A DNA stretch of 64,000 bases. It comes from Megasphaera stantonii (lineage in GTDB: Bacteria > Bacillota > Negativicutes > Veillonellales > Megasphaeraceae). Under the pieces are notes generated by a model. That model saw nothing but the letters and a program-made list of their open reading frames with translations. It searched no databases and was not told where the DNA came from. The translations under genes and the position numbers were made by a program. Location of the stretch: positions 186,001 through 250,000 of the forward strand of contig NZ_CP029462.1 in assembly GCF_003367905.1 (NCBI RefSeq), in the 5' to 3' direction. Numbering within the stretch: the stretch's first letter is position 1; each line of letters begins with the position of its first letter. Shown here in pieces: positions 1 to 8,262 of this stretch.

Positions 1-44
1 GGAATGGATTTTCCTTCGCTTTTACTGACAAAAATTACCATCAT
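1..44 (-). CDS. cas3: Start of type I-F cas2-3 fusion (partial, runs off window)
   Basis: Only the first 14 codons are present. They begin with two in-frame ATG codons, of which the first overlaps the cas1 stop as ATGA. The encoded start, MMVIFVSKSEGKSI, has the hydrophobic strand then Ser-x-x-Glu pattern seen at the N-terminus of Cas2-3 of type I-F systems, and cas2-3 is the gene that follows cas1 in I-F operons. The identification rests on this context and the overlap; the short sequence alone would not prove it. Confidence 0.55.
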   Translation of the reverse strand, partial: MMVIFVSKSEGKSI

Positions 45-1012
45 ACGACATCACCCCCACTGCGGGCAAACATTGTGCTGCACTCCTTGACCTGAGAAAA
101 CATAAAATCCAGCGCTTTGTGTTCTGTAAATTTCTGCAAGCAGACCTGCCTGAATTCCTGATCTGTCGTATTCCTTTCCGCACAAATAAAGGCCCAAGGC
201 AGGACGATGGCATCCTTTATCAAATCGGCCACATCAAAAACCAGCGCGCCGCGCCGCGTTTTTCCATGCATGACAGCAAACCCATGAGGAATCCCCAATA
301 CCCATAAGGTACAGGCCGCCAGCCCATAGGCCAGATAATTGCCATGGTTCAAAAAGACATTTGCTTTGTCATCGCCTTGCTGCCGTCTTGTAAATTCTCC
401 CCAGTCCGATTGTTTGGCCGCATACTTGTAAAGCTTTTTCGTAAATGCAGCTTCTTTCGTAAGCAGTTCCGTCACGTTTCCCGCCTTGGGAATCTCTTTT
501 TCATAAGTCTTTAACGCTTGTTTTATTTCCAAATCGTCACAATCAAACAGTTCATCCTGCAGTTCCCTGTCCTTACCCCAAACAGTACGTAAAAACTGGC
601 ACCGTTCCTGTTGAAAGGCCTTAGCCGCCTCCAAGCGCTTCGCCTCGTCAAACCAAAAGGACAGCCATCCCTGCACATATACAGTCGGCCTGTATTCGCT
701 CTGCGGATTCAGCCATTCTATTTCCGAACCGGCAAACAAAGGCGTACTGCCTCCTCCACAGAACCCAACCAGAACGCCGGCACTGGCCAATAACCGCATA
801 GCCGCCTGCGTAATAGACGTACCTGTTCCCAATAAAATTACCGTCGTATTGGCAATCGGGATGTTCCAGTACAAATTTTCCTTTTCCGTCTCTGTCAAAT
901 AGACAATACGGCCGTTCTTCTGCATGACACGGCATTTCTCCAGATAGAAGACATTGGCTCGCTTGGAATGAAGAATCGTTTTTAAATCGGAAGACGTTAG
1001 GTTCTGTTTCAT
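41..1012 (-). CDS. cas1: CRISPR-associated endonuclease Cas1, type I-F
   Basis: Cas1 is the integrase that inserts new spacers, working with Cas2 (fused to Cas3 in type I-F). The protein closely matches the I-F (Ypest) Cas1 family. It has an N-terminal ELKTILHSKRAN-like block (here DLKTILHSKRAN), the WNIPIANTT segment, the GFCGGGSTPLF turn, and a C-terminal HGKTRRGALVFDVADLIKD block carrying the metal-binding His and Asp. Length, about 323 residues, is normal. I chose the ATG at 1012 because AAAGGA lies about 11 bases upstream; the in-frame ATG at 1024 overlaps that site. Its stop overlaps the next gene, so the operon reads leftward out of the window. The neighbouring array has a repeat of a different type. 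Confidence 0.93.
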   Translation of the reverse strand: MKQNLTSSDLKTILHSKRANVFYLEKCRVMQKNGRIVYLTETEKENLYWNIPIANTTVILLGTGTSITQAAMRLLASAGVLVGFCGGGSTPLFAGSEIEWLNPQSEYRPTVYVQGWLSFWFDEAKRLEAAKAFQQERCQFLRTVWGKDRELQDELFDCDDLEIKQALKTYEKEIPKAGNVTELLTKEAAFTKKLYKYAAKQSDWGEFTRRQQGDDKANVFLNHGNYLAYGLAACTLWVLGIPHGFAVMHGKTRRGALVFDVADLIKDAIVLPWAFICAERNTTDQEFRQVCLQKFTEHKALDFMFSQVKECSTMFARSGGDVV

Positions 1013-1085
1013 AGGGCATCTCATCCTTTGCAGAGATATTCTTTAAGGCAAGGTGTTGCTATTTTATTTATTAGTACTGTTATTC

Positions 1086-1131
1086 GTCAAGAAGCCTCTC
1101 AATTACGAAACATGTTGCGGGGCTTCTTGAC
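1086..1131. terminator. Hairpin between cas1 and the CRISPR array
   Basis: An 11-bp perfect inverted repeat (GTCAAGAAGCC at 1086-1096 and its complement at 1121-1131) encloses a 24-base loop. It sits between the trailing end of the array and the cas1 start. There is no clear U-tract, so it may stop array transcription before cas1, act in the cas1 leader, or be a relic. Confidence 0.4.
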
Positions 1132-1189
1132 TGGTCAAAATGCTTGCAGAATTCATATTGAATAAACCTAGTATTGTCAGTGTTTAAAC

Positions 1190-1552
1190 ATTTCAATCCG
1201 CACTCCCGTACGAGAAGTGACGAAACCTGACAGCAGTCGTCATGCACAGCGCGACATTTCAATCCGCACTCTCGCACGAGAAGTGACTGTAACGGCCAAT
1301 CCGTTTGACAGCCCGCAGGAAATTTCAATCCGCACCCTCGCACGAGAAGTGACGGAACGTGGTATCCGCTTTCTGAAAGACGAAATCATTTCAATCCACA
1401 CCCTCACACGAGAAGTGACACGACGGCGACCGCATTGCACAGATTAAACTTGTATTTCAATCCACACCCTCGCACGAGAAGTGACGTAAATGAGTTTAGA
1501 TAGTCTGATGACGGGCTTCGATTTCAATCCACACCCTCGCACGAGAAGTGAC
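1190..1552 (-). CRISPR. CRISPR array, six repeats and five spacers, I-C-like repeat
   Basis: Six 32-base repeats start at 1190, 1256, 1322, 1388, 1454 and 1521, separated by spacers of 34, 34, 34, 34 and 35 bases. Read on the minus strand the repeat begins GTCACTTCTCG and ends GTGGATTGAAAT, the hallmark of type I-C repeats; known I-F repeats are 28 bases and different. The two repeats nearest 1552 are identical, while changes accumulate leftward (1190 is the most altered), so the leader is on the right and transcription runs leftward toward cas1. Short translated frames across this stretch are products of the repeats and not genes. Confidence 0.97.
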
Positions 1553-1865
1553 TGCTACATTTAGTATACTACAAAAACAACCTCAGCAAATATAGGCATC
1601 AATAACTGTATTTAGTAATTTATACCACTTTTTTGCATCACCAAACAGCATCGTTCCATATATGTCAGTGCGGAACCAAAGGGAAAATGCCGCATACTTC
1701 TGGTTCGCACAAGCGGCCTTATGATGTTTTCCTCTATCCGTATGGCTATCTTTATTATACCAGATGAATCCTTTCTACCGTTCATCTCATTATGATCGAC
1801 ATTGTCCCACATCTCGCTAAATCCGACAGCATTTTATCCTCCCCCATTTCCCCGCGTCTCGGCCA
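1553..1865 (-). promoter_or_regulatory. CRISPR leader with probable promoter
   Basis: AT-rich sequence at the leader-proximal end of the array. On the minus strand a -10-like TATACT (1563-1568) ends 10 bases before the first repeat, with TTTGCT (1585-1590) 16 bases upstream as a weak -35. The remainder up to 1865 has no gene I can support. A 66-codon minus-strand frame (1612-1812) shows no resemblance to Cas2 or any family I recognise. The ISLre2 element begins right after this stretch. Confidence 0.55.
1857..1865. repeat. Left target-site duplication of ISLre2 copy
   Basis: TCTCGGCCA here is repeated exactly at 3274-3282 on the other side of the element. Nine bases is the usual target duplication of the ISLre2 family. 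Confidence 0.85.
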
Positions 1866-3273
1866 GTTAGTGTAAAATAATTGTGGGAAAACTTTACTGC
1901 ACAAAAGTGAAGAACATATAAAAAGAGAAGGAACTTCTTTGGTATAATGAAATCACCACAATCTCACGCAAAGGAGTCCTTCTCATGAACATTATACAAC
2001 AGATTCTTTCTCTCAGTACAGACTTTTTCAACACAAATATGGAATCGTTAGTAACGGGCCAGGCGTCCCTGACCGACGTGACGCTGGCTGTACAAGAGTT
2101 TGTGCAGAACCTAGGGCGGGAGGTGTTGTCGGCAATGTTAGAACAGGCCGATGAAGCCATCTATGAAACGGTGAAGCCGCAACGTACCTATCAGATCAAA
2201 GAAACAGCCCGTTCGCGTACCTTGGTAACCACGTTTGGAGAAATCACCTTTCACCGCCGGTATTACCGACAGAAAGACACGGGCCGCTACACCTATCTGC
2301 TGGACGAATGGTGCCAGCTACCGGCGTACAGCCGGATCGAGGCTTCCTGTCAGGCCCGAATGGCAGAACATGCCAAGGATATGAGTTATGCGAAAGCAGC
2401 CCAAGTAGCCACTCCGGTCCCGGTAAGCAAACAGAGCGTGCGGAACGTCTTATGCCGGTTGGGGACGATCCCCAATACGGCGGCTCCCCTGCCGGAACGG
2501 AGGCCGAAGGTATCCGAACTGTTCATCGAAGCCGACGAAGACCATGTGGCTATGCAGCAGGGAAACAGCCGGCAGCTGCGGCTGGCCTATGTATATGAAG
2601 GGAAAGTAGCGGAGGGAAAAAAACGGAGAACACTGACAGCCAAACGGGTGTTTACGGGATATGGGATGCCTTGGAAGGAAATCAAGGAATATATCCAAAC
2701 CGTATACGACAGTCCAGAGATTACGATTCTGGGAGACGGGGCGGCGTGGATACAGAGCGCGACGTCGTACCTGGAAAAGAGCCGCTGCGTCACGGACGGA
2801 TTTCATGTTGTCAAATACTTGCGGCAGATAGCGGGGACGGAAACGATCCAACCTCTGTATGACGCCTTGCTGGCCAATGACCGGGAGCAATTCTGCCGGG
2901 AAGCTGAACAGAAGATACGGCACCGTCCGTATCGGAGAAAAGCGATTCGAAGAGGTCAGCAATATATCCTGAACCATTGGGAAGGGATTCGGGACTGGCT
3001 GCAGAACCGGGAGACATTCGCCAGCAGTACGGAAGGGCATGTCAGTCATATCCTGTCGGCCCGGCTGAGCTCACGTGGAATGGGCTGGAGCAAAGACGGG
3101 GCGGAACGGATTGCCCGATTGCGGACGCTGGCAGAAAACGGCGGCGACGTGTGGCGCTATGCCTTAGATTGCCTGACGAAGAAACACTCCGAATACATTA
3201 GATACTAAAAGGCCGGATTTACATGCCAAGATGTTTCTGTCAAATATATACCCACAACAACTTGACACTGTCC
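1866..3273 (+). mobile_element. ISLre2-family insertion sequence with internal deletion
   Basis: A 1408-bp element is bounded by 9-bp direct repeats (1857-1865 and 3274-3282). Imperfect terminal inverted repeats lie at 1869-1887 and 3251-3269, with 15 of 19 bases matching. It carries one transposase gene. Comparison with the remnant at 42000-42297 shows about 150-160 bp missing near the 3' end of the transposase (junction near 3178), although both outer ends and the target duplication are intact. The deletion therefore came after, or without preventing, insertion. It lies between the CRISPR leader and the promoter at 3290. Confidence 0.88.
1985..3208 (+). pseudogene. ISLre2 (UPF0236-type) transposase, C-terminus lost
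   Basis: The 407-residue product matches the ISLre2/UPF0236 transposase family throughout: an N-terminal helical region, then RTLVTTFGEITFHRRYY, and later DGAAWI and DGFHVVKYL blocks typical of its catalytic core. A good ribosome site (AAAGGAG) precedes the ATG. The C-terminus ends abruptly as CLTKKHSEYIRY. In the second copy at 42 kb the same CLTK is followed by a further Arg-rich tail, so this copy lacks roughly 50 internal residues near its end and reads into the terminal non-coding sequence. Family members usually run to about 450-480 residues. Activity is doubtful but cannot be excluded. Confidence 0.8.
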
Positions 3274-3282
3274 TCTCGGCCA
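3274..3282. repeat. Right target-site duplication of ISLre2 copy
   Basis: TCTCGGCCA, identical to 1857-1865. It lies 7 bases from the -35 box of the next gene, so the insertion spared that promoter. Confidence 0.85.
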
Positions 3283-3289
3283 AACGAAT

Positions 3290-3318
3290 TTGACATTTTG
3301 TTCTTTCCGTGCTATAGT
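3290..3318 (+). promoter_or_regulatory. Sigma-70-type promoter of the flavodoxin-like gene
   Basis: TTGACA (3290-3295), a 17-base spacer and TATAGT (3313-3318) form a near-consensus promoter. The AGGAGG ribosome site and the ATG at 3354 follow. Confidence 0.8.
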
Positions 3319-3353
3319 GCAAATTAAGTATTCGTATAGAGGAGGTATATTTC

Positions 3354-3917
3354 ATGAAAGTTGTGTTATTAAACGGCAGCCGCCGTGAAGCGGGCTGCAC
3401 GTATACAGCCTTATCCGTCGTCGCCGATGTCCTGAAGGAAAACGGCGTCGACGCAGAAATTATTCATGCCGTACCGACAGACGATGTCGTCAAAGCCGTT
3501 GCTGAAAAAGTTAAGGAAGCCGACGGATTAGTCGTCGGTTCGCCCGTGTATTGGGCTTCTCCGTCGGGAGAAATTATTTCCTTTATGGATAAGCTGGCCG
3601 GCGCGGCTGGTTCTGCTCTGATCCACAAACCGGCTGCCGCTGTCGCATCGGCTCGCCGGGCTGGCACGACAGCTACGCTGGACGTACTGAATAAGTACTT
3701 CGCCTATCATCAGATGCCTATCGTTTCGTCCAACTACTGGAACGTCGTCCACGGCAACACGCCTGACGAAGTGAAGCAGGATGCCGAAGGCATGCAGATC
3801 ATGCGCGTCTTAGGCCGCAACATGGCTTGGCTCCTCAAATGCATCGAAGCCGGCAAAACCGCCGGCATTACAGCTCCTGAAACAGAAGCTAAGGTCATGA
3901 CCAATTTCATTCGGTAA
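3354..3917 (+). CDS. Flavodoxin-fold NAD(P)H-dependent FMN reductase family protein
   Basis: The 187-residue protein starts MKVVLLNGSRREAGCTYTAL, the phosphate-binding loop of the NADPH-dependent FMN reductase/iron-sulfur flavoprotein family. It has the central GSPVYWASPSG flavin-contacting turn and ends VMTNFIR like its paralogue at 39.3-39.9 kb. Compared with that paralogue it lacks about 24 residues containing a C-x2-C-x2-C cluster, so it should bind FMN but no cluster. It has its own promoter and terminator and is monocistronic. Substrate unknown; a cytosolic flavin or quinone reductase role is likely. Confidence 0.85.
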   Translation: MKVVLLNGSRREAGCTYTALSVVADVLKENGVDAEIIHAVPTDDVVKAVAEKVKEADGLVVGSPVYWASPSGEIISFMDKLAGAAGSALIHKPAAAVASARRAGTTATLDVLNKYFAYHQMPIVSSNYWNVVHGNTPDEVKQDAEGMQIMRVLGRNMAWLLKCIEAGKTAGITAPETEAKVMTNFIR

Positions 3918-3926
3918 ATTGCCCGC

Positions 3927-3965
3927 AAAAAAGACTGGCTTGCTCTGCGCAGGTCAGTCTTTTAT
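3927..3965 (+). terminator. Intrinsic terminator after the flavodoxin-like gene
   Basis: AAAAGACTG (3929-3937) pairs with CAGTCTTTT (3955-3963), placed 10 bases after the stop codon. Confidence 0.75.
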
Positions 3966-4080
3966 CGTATAACCGATATGCATTTAGTCTCCTCTTACCC
4001 ATTGACAGGCCTATTTACCATGCCGTACCATAAGCATATACTGTTTCGTTTTGTCATATCATGTCAAAGGAGGATGTATC

Positions 4081-4461
4081 ATGGGATTTTTTAGTGAAAT
4101 GCTGGGCAATGCGTCGGAAATAAACATTGATGAAATCCGCGAGGACTATGCCAAGTTTTTGGCGCCGGGCGAGCGCATTGAGCACGCCTACCGGCTGATT
4201 CGCGATTTGTTCATCTTTACGGATAAGCGGCTCATTCTTGTCGACGTGCAGGGATTGACCGGAAAAAAGACGGAATACCTCTCGATTCCCTATAAGAGTA
4301 TTACTCACTTTAGTATCGAGACAGCCGGCCACTTCGATTTAGACGCCGAGCTGAAAATCTGGATTTCCGGCATGGGCACGGAGCCGTTGTGCAAGCGGTT
4401 CAACAAGAGCCTGAACATCTATGCGCTGCAACAACTGCTGGCGCAATACATTTTAATCTGA
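4081..4461 (+). CDS. PH-domain protein (bPH_1/YyaB-like)
   Basis: The 126-residue cytosolic protein has the bacterial pleckstrin-homology pattern: RLIRDLFIFTDKRLILVDVQG, then YLSIPYKSITHFSIETAG, then LKIWISG and a C-terminal helix. Bacterial PH-like proteins of this size form rings of beta-sandwich subunits; their partners are mostly unknown. AAAGGAGG lies just upstream of the ATG at 4081, which I preferred over an in-frame ATG 30 bases earlier that has no such site. It stands alone, with terminators on both sides. Confidence 0.82.
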   Translation: MGFFSEMLGNASEINIDEIREDYAKFLAPGERIEHAYRLIRDLFIFTDKRLILVDVQGLTGKKTEYLSIPYKSITHFSIETAGHFDLDAELKIWISGMGTEPLCKRFNKSLNIYALQQLLAQYILI

Positions 4462-4470
4462 TACGTGCAA

Positions 4471-4500
4471 AGAGGCCTGATCGCAGCAGGCCTCTGTTTC
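4471..4500. terminator. Bidirectional terminator between convergent genes
   Basis: AGAGGCCTG (4471-4479) and its complement (4487-4495) form a 9-bp stem with a 7-base loop between the PH-domain gene and the convergent amrS gene. Confidence 0.75.
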
Positions 4501-4513
4501 CTATGGGCGCATT

Positions 4514-5380
4514 TCAGCAATTTCCCGTATACACATGGGACAAATACGTTCCGGCAATATCCCTCAGGCGATATACGGTTTCTACCTTCGTCGGCCCCCG
4601 GTCGGTCATGCGGTACTGCGGGAAAAAGCGGGTAACGTGAAGGGGAATAGCCGCGTCCAGCGACGCAATCCACTTCGCTTCGGCTTCCATTTCGTCTTCG
4701 CCGTCGTTTTCACCGGGAACGATCAGCGTCGTCAGCTCAACGTGGTAGTCCCGGGCCGCTCTGGCGATAAACGCCTTGACCGTTTCCAGATTTCCGCCCA
4801 GCTTCTGGTAATACTCGTCGGTAAATCCCTTCAAGTCGATGTTCATAGCGTCTATATAGGGCAGCAGCTCTTCCAGTATGAGCAGTTCGGCAAAACCATT
4901 AGTCACCATGACGTTCTTCATGCCCCGCTCATGAACCAGCCGCGCCGTGTTGCGGACAAATTCATAGCCTACGAGAGGCTCGTTGTACGTAAAGGCGATA
5001 CCCATATTTCCGTGGCTTCGGTACGCCTCGGCCAAGGCCGCCAGCTGTACCGGCGTAATCTCCCGCCAGGGAACGTCGGCCTGGCCGGCCATGGAGATTT
5101 CGTGGTTTTGGCAAAACGGGCAGGATAAATTGCAGCCGAAGGTGCCGACGGAAAGGATCATGCTGCCGGGATAAAACCGGCGCAAGGGCTTCTTCTCGAT
5201 GGGATCCAGCATAAGAGACGTAATCTTGCCGTAATTGACGCTGACAATACGGTTTTGTTCTCTCTTCCGGGCCCGGCAGCGGCCGTACTGGCCTTCGGCC
5301 AACGTGCAGTGATGGGGACAGACGGGACAGCGAAGCAGGCCTTCTACCTGCGTTCTTTGGGACAGCGTAGTGTTCGTCAT
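4514..5380 (-). CDS. amrS: AmmeMemoRadiSam system radical SAM enzyme
   Basis: Radical SAM protein of the AmmeMemoRadiSam set. After an N-terminal Cys-rich segment (LRCPVCPHHC) it has the cluster-binding motif GCNLSCPFCQNH (C-x3-C-x2-C form), which binds the 4Fe-4S cluster that cleaves S-adenosylmethionine. Length, about 288 residues, is normal. The start ATG at 5380 overlaps the stop of the upstream AMMECR1/MEMO fusion (TGATG), so the two are translationally coupled. The precise reaction of this conserved trio is not established, although the grouping is very consistent. The operon ends at the terminator at 4471-4500. Confidence 0.93.
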   Translation of the reverse strand: MTNTTLSQRTQVEGLLRCPVCPHHCTLAEGQYGRCRARKREQNRIVSVNYGKITSLMLDPIEKKPLRRFYPGSMILSVGTFGCNLSCPFCQNHEISMAGQADVPWREITPVQLAALAEAYRSHGNMGIAFTYNEPLVGYEFVRNTARLVHERGMKNVMVTNGFAELLILEELLPYIDAMNIDLKGFTDEYYQKLGGNLETVKAFIARAARDYHVELTTLIVPGENDGEDEMEAEAKWIASLDAAIPLHVTRFFPQYRMTDRGPTKVETVYRLRDIAGTYLSHVYTGNC

Positions 5381-6765
5381 CAATAGTGTCTCACCACCTC
5401 AAACCGTTCCAGCTGTACGTCCTCGTCGGCGGCGATGCCGGCTTTGTGCTTGGCAATAGCTACCTGTTCCTGTACGGTATTAACGCCCTCCAGATTGGGC
5501 AGGAGCAATCCTCTCCGGCTGCCTCTGGTCACGATGACGCCGTACCGCCGTACGTCCAGTTCTTCTTCTGATGCGATGATTTCAGCTGGGCTAAGCACGT
5601 CGACGCTGTATTCCAGCCGCTCTAATTCATCTTCCCTTACAGCATGAAACCGCGGGTCCTTCGTCGACGCGCTGACGGCATTTTCGATGATTTCCTCAGC
5701 GATGCTGTTTCGTACCGGCCCAATCGTGCCGATACAGCCCCGCAGAGCACCTTCTTCCTTCAGGGAAACAAATACGCCGGCCCGGTTGGCATACATTTCG
5801 TCGGGAAGTCCGTCAGGCACGCTGATTTTTTTGCCCGTCCGGATGTACGTTTCTATGGTCTGCCGAGCCAAGCGCACGTACGCATCTTCCGCCTCTTTCC
5901 GCCGGGCAGCCTGCGCGCAGACTCGTTCTTCATACTGGCGCAGGAAATCGCGCTGCGGCGCAGCCCCTTCCGCTTCATATACGCAGACGCCATATCCCAC
6001 GCCGAAAGGCCCTTCATAAGACAGGCTTTCGGCTTTGACAGCCAGACAATCTAAGGCGCCGGCCATGATGACAAAGGAACGCTGGCCGCATTCCGCTGCT
6101 TTGGCGCAAAAATCCTCAGACAAATCGAAAAGACGGCCAAAGTCGCCTGCCCCCATGATGTCCATGACTTTTTCGTCGTATACGGGCCCTTCTGCCTGAA
6201 AACCGTACGGGCCGTCGTCTTTGAGCTTATGGGATAAATCGCCGCTGGCGATGACCGCAATGCGCCGCTCTAATAGCTCCGCCGTTTTTTGAATGCACTG
6301 GCCCAGCTTATAGTGCTGGGAAAAAGGCAGGCCCGACAGACCGATGCGCACCGTTTGGTACCCTTCGTAATACTGATTCAGGAACCAAAGGGGAATCATC
6401 GTCCCGTGATCCAGACTGCTGTCCCGTTCGCCAAGGGTACCGGCCGAAACGCCGCAGCCTGCTGCTTTATGGGACAGCATATCGACAAATTCTGTATCAT
6501 ACTGCACCTTGATTTCTACCTGCGGTGCCCGGAAGGCCCCGAAATTCCCTTGAGCCCCGCGGCCCGGCGAAATATGAAAATAATCGGCATACATGACCGA
6601 ATGAGGCGACAGGACGACGACCGTATCGGGCTTCCACGATGCCAGCCTCTTGGCCGCTTCATGATATGCCTGTATCGTCGCCTGAATGCCCCGTTCCTGT
6701 CCTCGCCCGACCTCTGGAATAATGAGGGGCGGATGGGGAACCATGATTGCACCTAACATTGCCAT
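5380..6765 (-). CDS. AmmeMemoRadiSam system protein B-A fusion (MEMO + AMMECR1)
   Basis: One 461-residue protein joins two conserved domains. Residues about 1-275 are a MEMO/LigB-like dioxygenase fold (MVPHPPLIIPEVG near the start, VVLSPHSVMYADYF, ASGDLSHKLK). The C-terminal part, from about 290, is AMMECR1 with its invariant LRGCIG motif. Both are partners of the radical SAM enzyme encoded next. The ATG at 6765 is preceded by AGGGAGGG at good spacing; the longer frame to 6801 lacks a site. The two domains are often separate genes, and fusion agrees with a physical complex. Role unknown beyond a link to radical SAM chemistry. Confidence 0.9.
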   Translation of the reverse strand: MAMLGAIMVPHPPLIIPEVGRGQERGIQATIQAYHEAAKRLASWKPDTVVVLSPHSVMYADYFHISPGRGAQGNFGAFRAPQVEIKVQYDTEFVDMLSHKAAGCGVSAGTLGERDSSLDHGTMIPLWFLNQYYEGYQTVRIGLSGLPFSQHYKLGQCIQKTAELLERRIAVIASGDLSHKLKDDGPYGFQAEGPVYDEKVMDIMGAGDFGRLFDLSEDFCAKAAECGQRSFVIMAGALDCLAVKAESLSYEGPFGVGYGVCVYEAEGAAPQRDFLRQYEERVCAQAARRKEAEDAYVRLARQTIETYIRTGKKISVPDGLPDEMYANRAGVFVSLKEEGALRGCIGTIGPVRNSIAEEIIENAVSASTKDPRFHAVREDELERLEYSVDVLSPAEIIASEEELDVRRYGVIVTRGSRRGLLLPNLEGVNTVQEQVAIAKHKAGIAADEDVQLERFEVVRHY

Positions 6766-6896
6766 ACTACATCCCTCCCTGCAACATGTACTCGTCACCA
6801 TGTCTTGCCGTATACAATCGTCATATGCAGCAAGACTTTTTTTATTTTATTATAATCCACAACACGGGCAGCCTACAACTGCTGTCCGACTGCAGC

Positions 6897-6931
6897 GTAA
6901 AAAAGAGCCTGCGTTTCCACAAGCTCTCTCT
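6897..6931 (-). terminator. Terminator of the def-like operon
   Basis: On the minus strand AGAGC-TTG and CAG-GCTCT form a stem with an 8-base loop, followed by TTTTTT, just after the 89-residue gene. Confidence 0.7.
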
Positions 6932-6941
6932 GTCGGTTTTC

Positions 6942-7211
6942 TTATAAACCATTCGTATACACATCGTTAATGACTGCCTGCGCCCGTTCCGTTTCCTTCT
7001 TCCGAATCAGACGGTCCCTATCGCTGACAATAGCCAGCATCTCGTCGACGACCATTTCCAGACTCGGCTCGCTGACCCGATATAAATAACCAATCATCTG
7101 CATCGCCGTAAAATCCGTGTTCAGCGTATGATAGGCAATTTCCTGACAAAAGGGCTGGGGATATCCCTTGCTCAGCAGGAGCTCGTATAATTCATCAGTC
7201 TTCGTCGCCAT
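6942..7211 (-). CDS. Small conserved-looking protein of unknown function
   Basis: An 89-residue, mostly helical, soluble protein starting [18 protein letters not shown]. It is the last gene of a four-gene operon (deformylase-like, methyltransferase, DUF1653, this gene) and overlaps the DUF1653 gene by 17 bases. A central stretch reads ISYHTLNTD-like ([19 protein letters not shown]), and the C-terminal helix is rich in Asp/Glu/Arg. I do not recognise a family. The ATG at 7211 was preferred to the frame start at 7268, which lies deep inside the previous gene. Confidence 0.7.
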   Translation of the reverse strand: MATKTDELYELLLSKGYPQPFCQEIAYHTLNTDFTAMQMIGYLYRVSEPSLEMVVDEMLAIVSDRDRLIRKKETERAQAVINDVYTNGL

Positions 7212-7665
7212 GAGCCGCCACCACTTTCTCAAAACGGTATTTCTGCGACGCTGCGGGATACTTGTCATGATCTACTTCGCTCATAAACATGGCGTACGGC
7301 CGGGCGCATATCTTAAAGGGCGCATATAAGGCCTGATACACGACGAGCCGCTCGCCCGTCTCCGTATGTTGGGCAAAAGCCAGTACCTTGTACAAATATT
7401 CCGACGTGTCAGCCGGTACCCATTCCCTCTTGAAATGGCGCACGATGTCGCCGGCGCAGATATCCCGTACGGGCACATCCTCTTCCGGCGTCTCTGGCTC
7501 TGTCGCAACCTCTATGTAGTCGCCGCGGCGCAGAGAAACGGTTTTGCCTGAGGCAGTGACAATCGTCACGCCTTCGTCCCCCGCAGCGGCAATGTCAAAG
7601 ACGTCACCAAAGGCATAGCCGGCATCTGTATCTATATGTTTCTGTATAATTTTAATCTTCCCCAT
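7195..7665 (-). CDS. DUF1653 domain protein
   Basis: A 156-residue protein. The C-terminal 75 residues carry the DUF1653 pattern: [11 protein letters not shown], then [25 protein letters not shown], then [12 protein letters not shown]. The N-terminal half (residues 1-70) looks like a small beta domain ([20 protein letters not shown]). DUF1653 is a short beta-rich domain without a firm function. It overlaps the methyltransferase gene upstream by 14 bases and the next gene by 17, so the operon is tightly packed. Confidence 0.8.
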   Translation of the reverse strand: MGKIKIIQKHIDTDAGYAFGDVFDIAAAGDEGVTIVTASGKTVSLRRGDYIEVATEPETPEEDVPVRDICAGDIVRHFKREWVPADTSEYLYKVLAFAQHTETGERLVVYQALYAPFKICARPYAMFMSEVDHDKYPAASQKYRFEKVVAAHGDED

Positions 7666-8260
7666 AATCCATTCCTTTCAATGCAAATATAACAATCCGC
7701 TCCCGCTCGTTATTTCCTTCCAAGTCACGACAATCGATTTCATCGAATACCGTCAGTTCGTCAGAAGCCAGCAAATAGGCCATATACTCATCGGAGGGGT
7801 AATAGAAAAACAACAGTATGTCCCGCGGCGCGGCATAATACGACGCCAGAATGCGGCTCATGGCTTTCTGCAGTATTTGCAGGGAAAAGGGATTGAAAAA
7901 GTAAATGCGGTCTACTGTCTCCGGCACGGCAAAGTGCTCGGCATTAGCCAGCAAGAAGGATACTCGTCCCGAAGCAGTTCCTGACGTTAGGTTCTCTATC
8001 GCCTTTTCGTAAATCCGCTCGTCGTACTCAACGCCAACAGAGTGGCAGCGCGTCTGCCAAGACAGAAAGAAATCGACGCGCCCCTTGCCGCATCCGTAAT
8101 CGAGAAGGGTATTGCCCTTGCGTATGTAACCGGCATTAGCCAGCCGCTCCAGCACCGAATAGGGCGTCGGCTCATAAGGGTAGCGGTACACGTCGGCGTG
8201 GGTATCGTCCCGCCCCGTCGTCTTAATCTGCAATATTTTATCCCATTCGCTATCGGTCAT
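7652..8260 (-). CDS. SAM-dependent methyltransferase, class I fold
   Basis: About 202 residues. The S-adenosylmethionine-binding motif [15 protein letters not shown] is clear, followed by the acidic strand-2 residue in [13 protein letters not shown] and the strand-4 region [10 protein letters not shown]. The NPF motif after strand 4 is reminiscent of amino-methyltransferases, so an RNA or protein amino target is possible, but the substrate cannot be told. The ATG at 8260 lies three bases past the deformylase-like stop codon. The longer frame starting at 8305 would overlap the upstream gene by about 40 bases. Confidence 0.82.
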   Translation of the reverse strand: MTDSEWDKILQIKTTGRDDTHADVYRYPYEPTPYSVLERLANAGYIRKGNTLLDYGCGKGRVDFFLSWQTRCHSVGVEYDERIYEKAIENLTSGTASGRVSFLLANAEHFAVPETVDRIYFFNPFSLQILQKAMSRILASYYAAPRDILLFFYYPSDEYMAYLLASDELTVFDEIDCRDLEGNNERERIVIFALKGMDYGED

Positions 8261-8262
8261 CG

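Noticed and set aside
1080-1447. Short frames on both strands across the CRISPR array
   Set aside because: They translate the repeat unit over and over and have no ribosome sites.
1612-1812. Possible remnant of a type I-C cas2 in the leader region
   Set aside because: The 66 codons show none of the Cas2 strand pattern and no ribosome site; the sequence fits better as leader.
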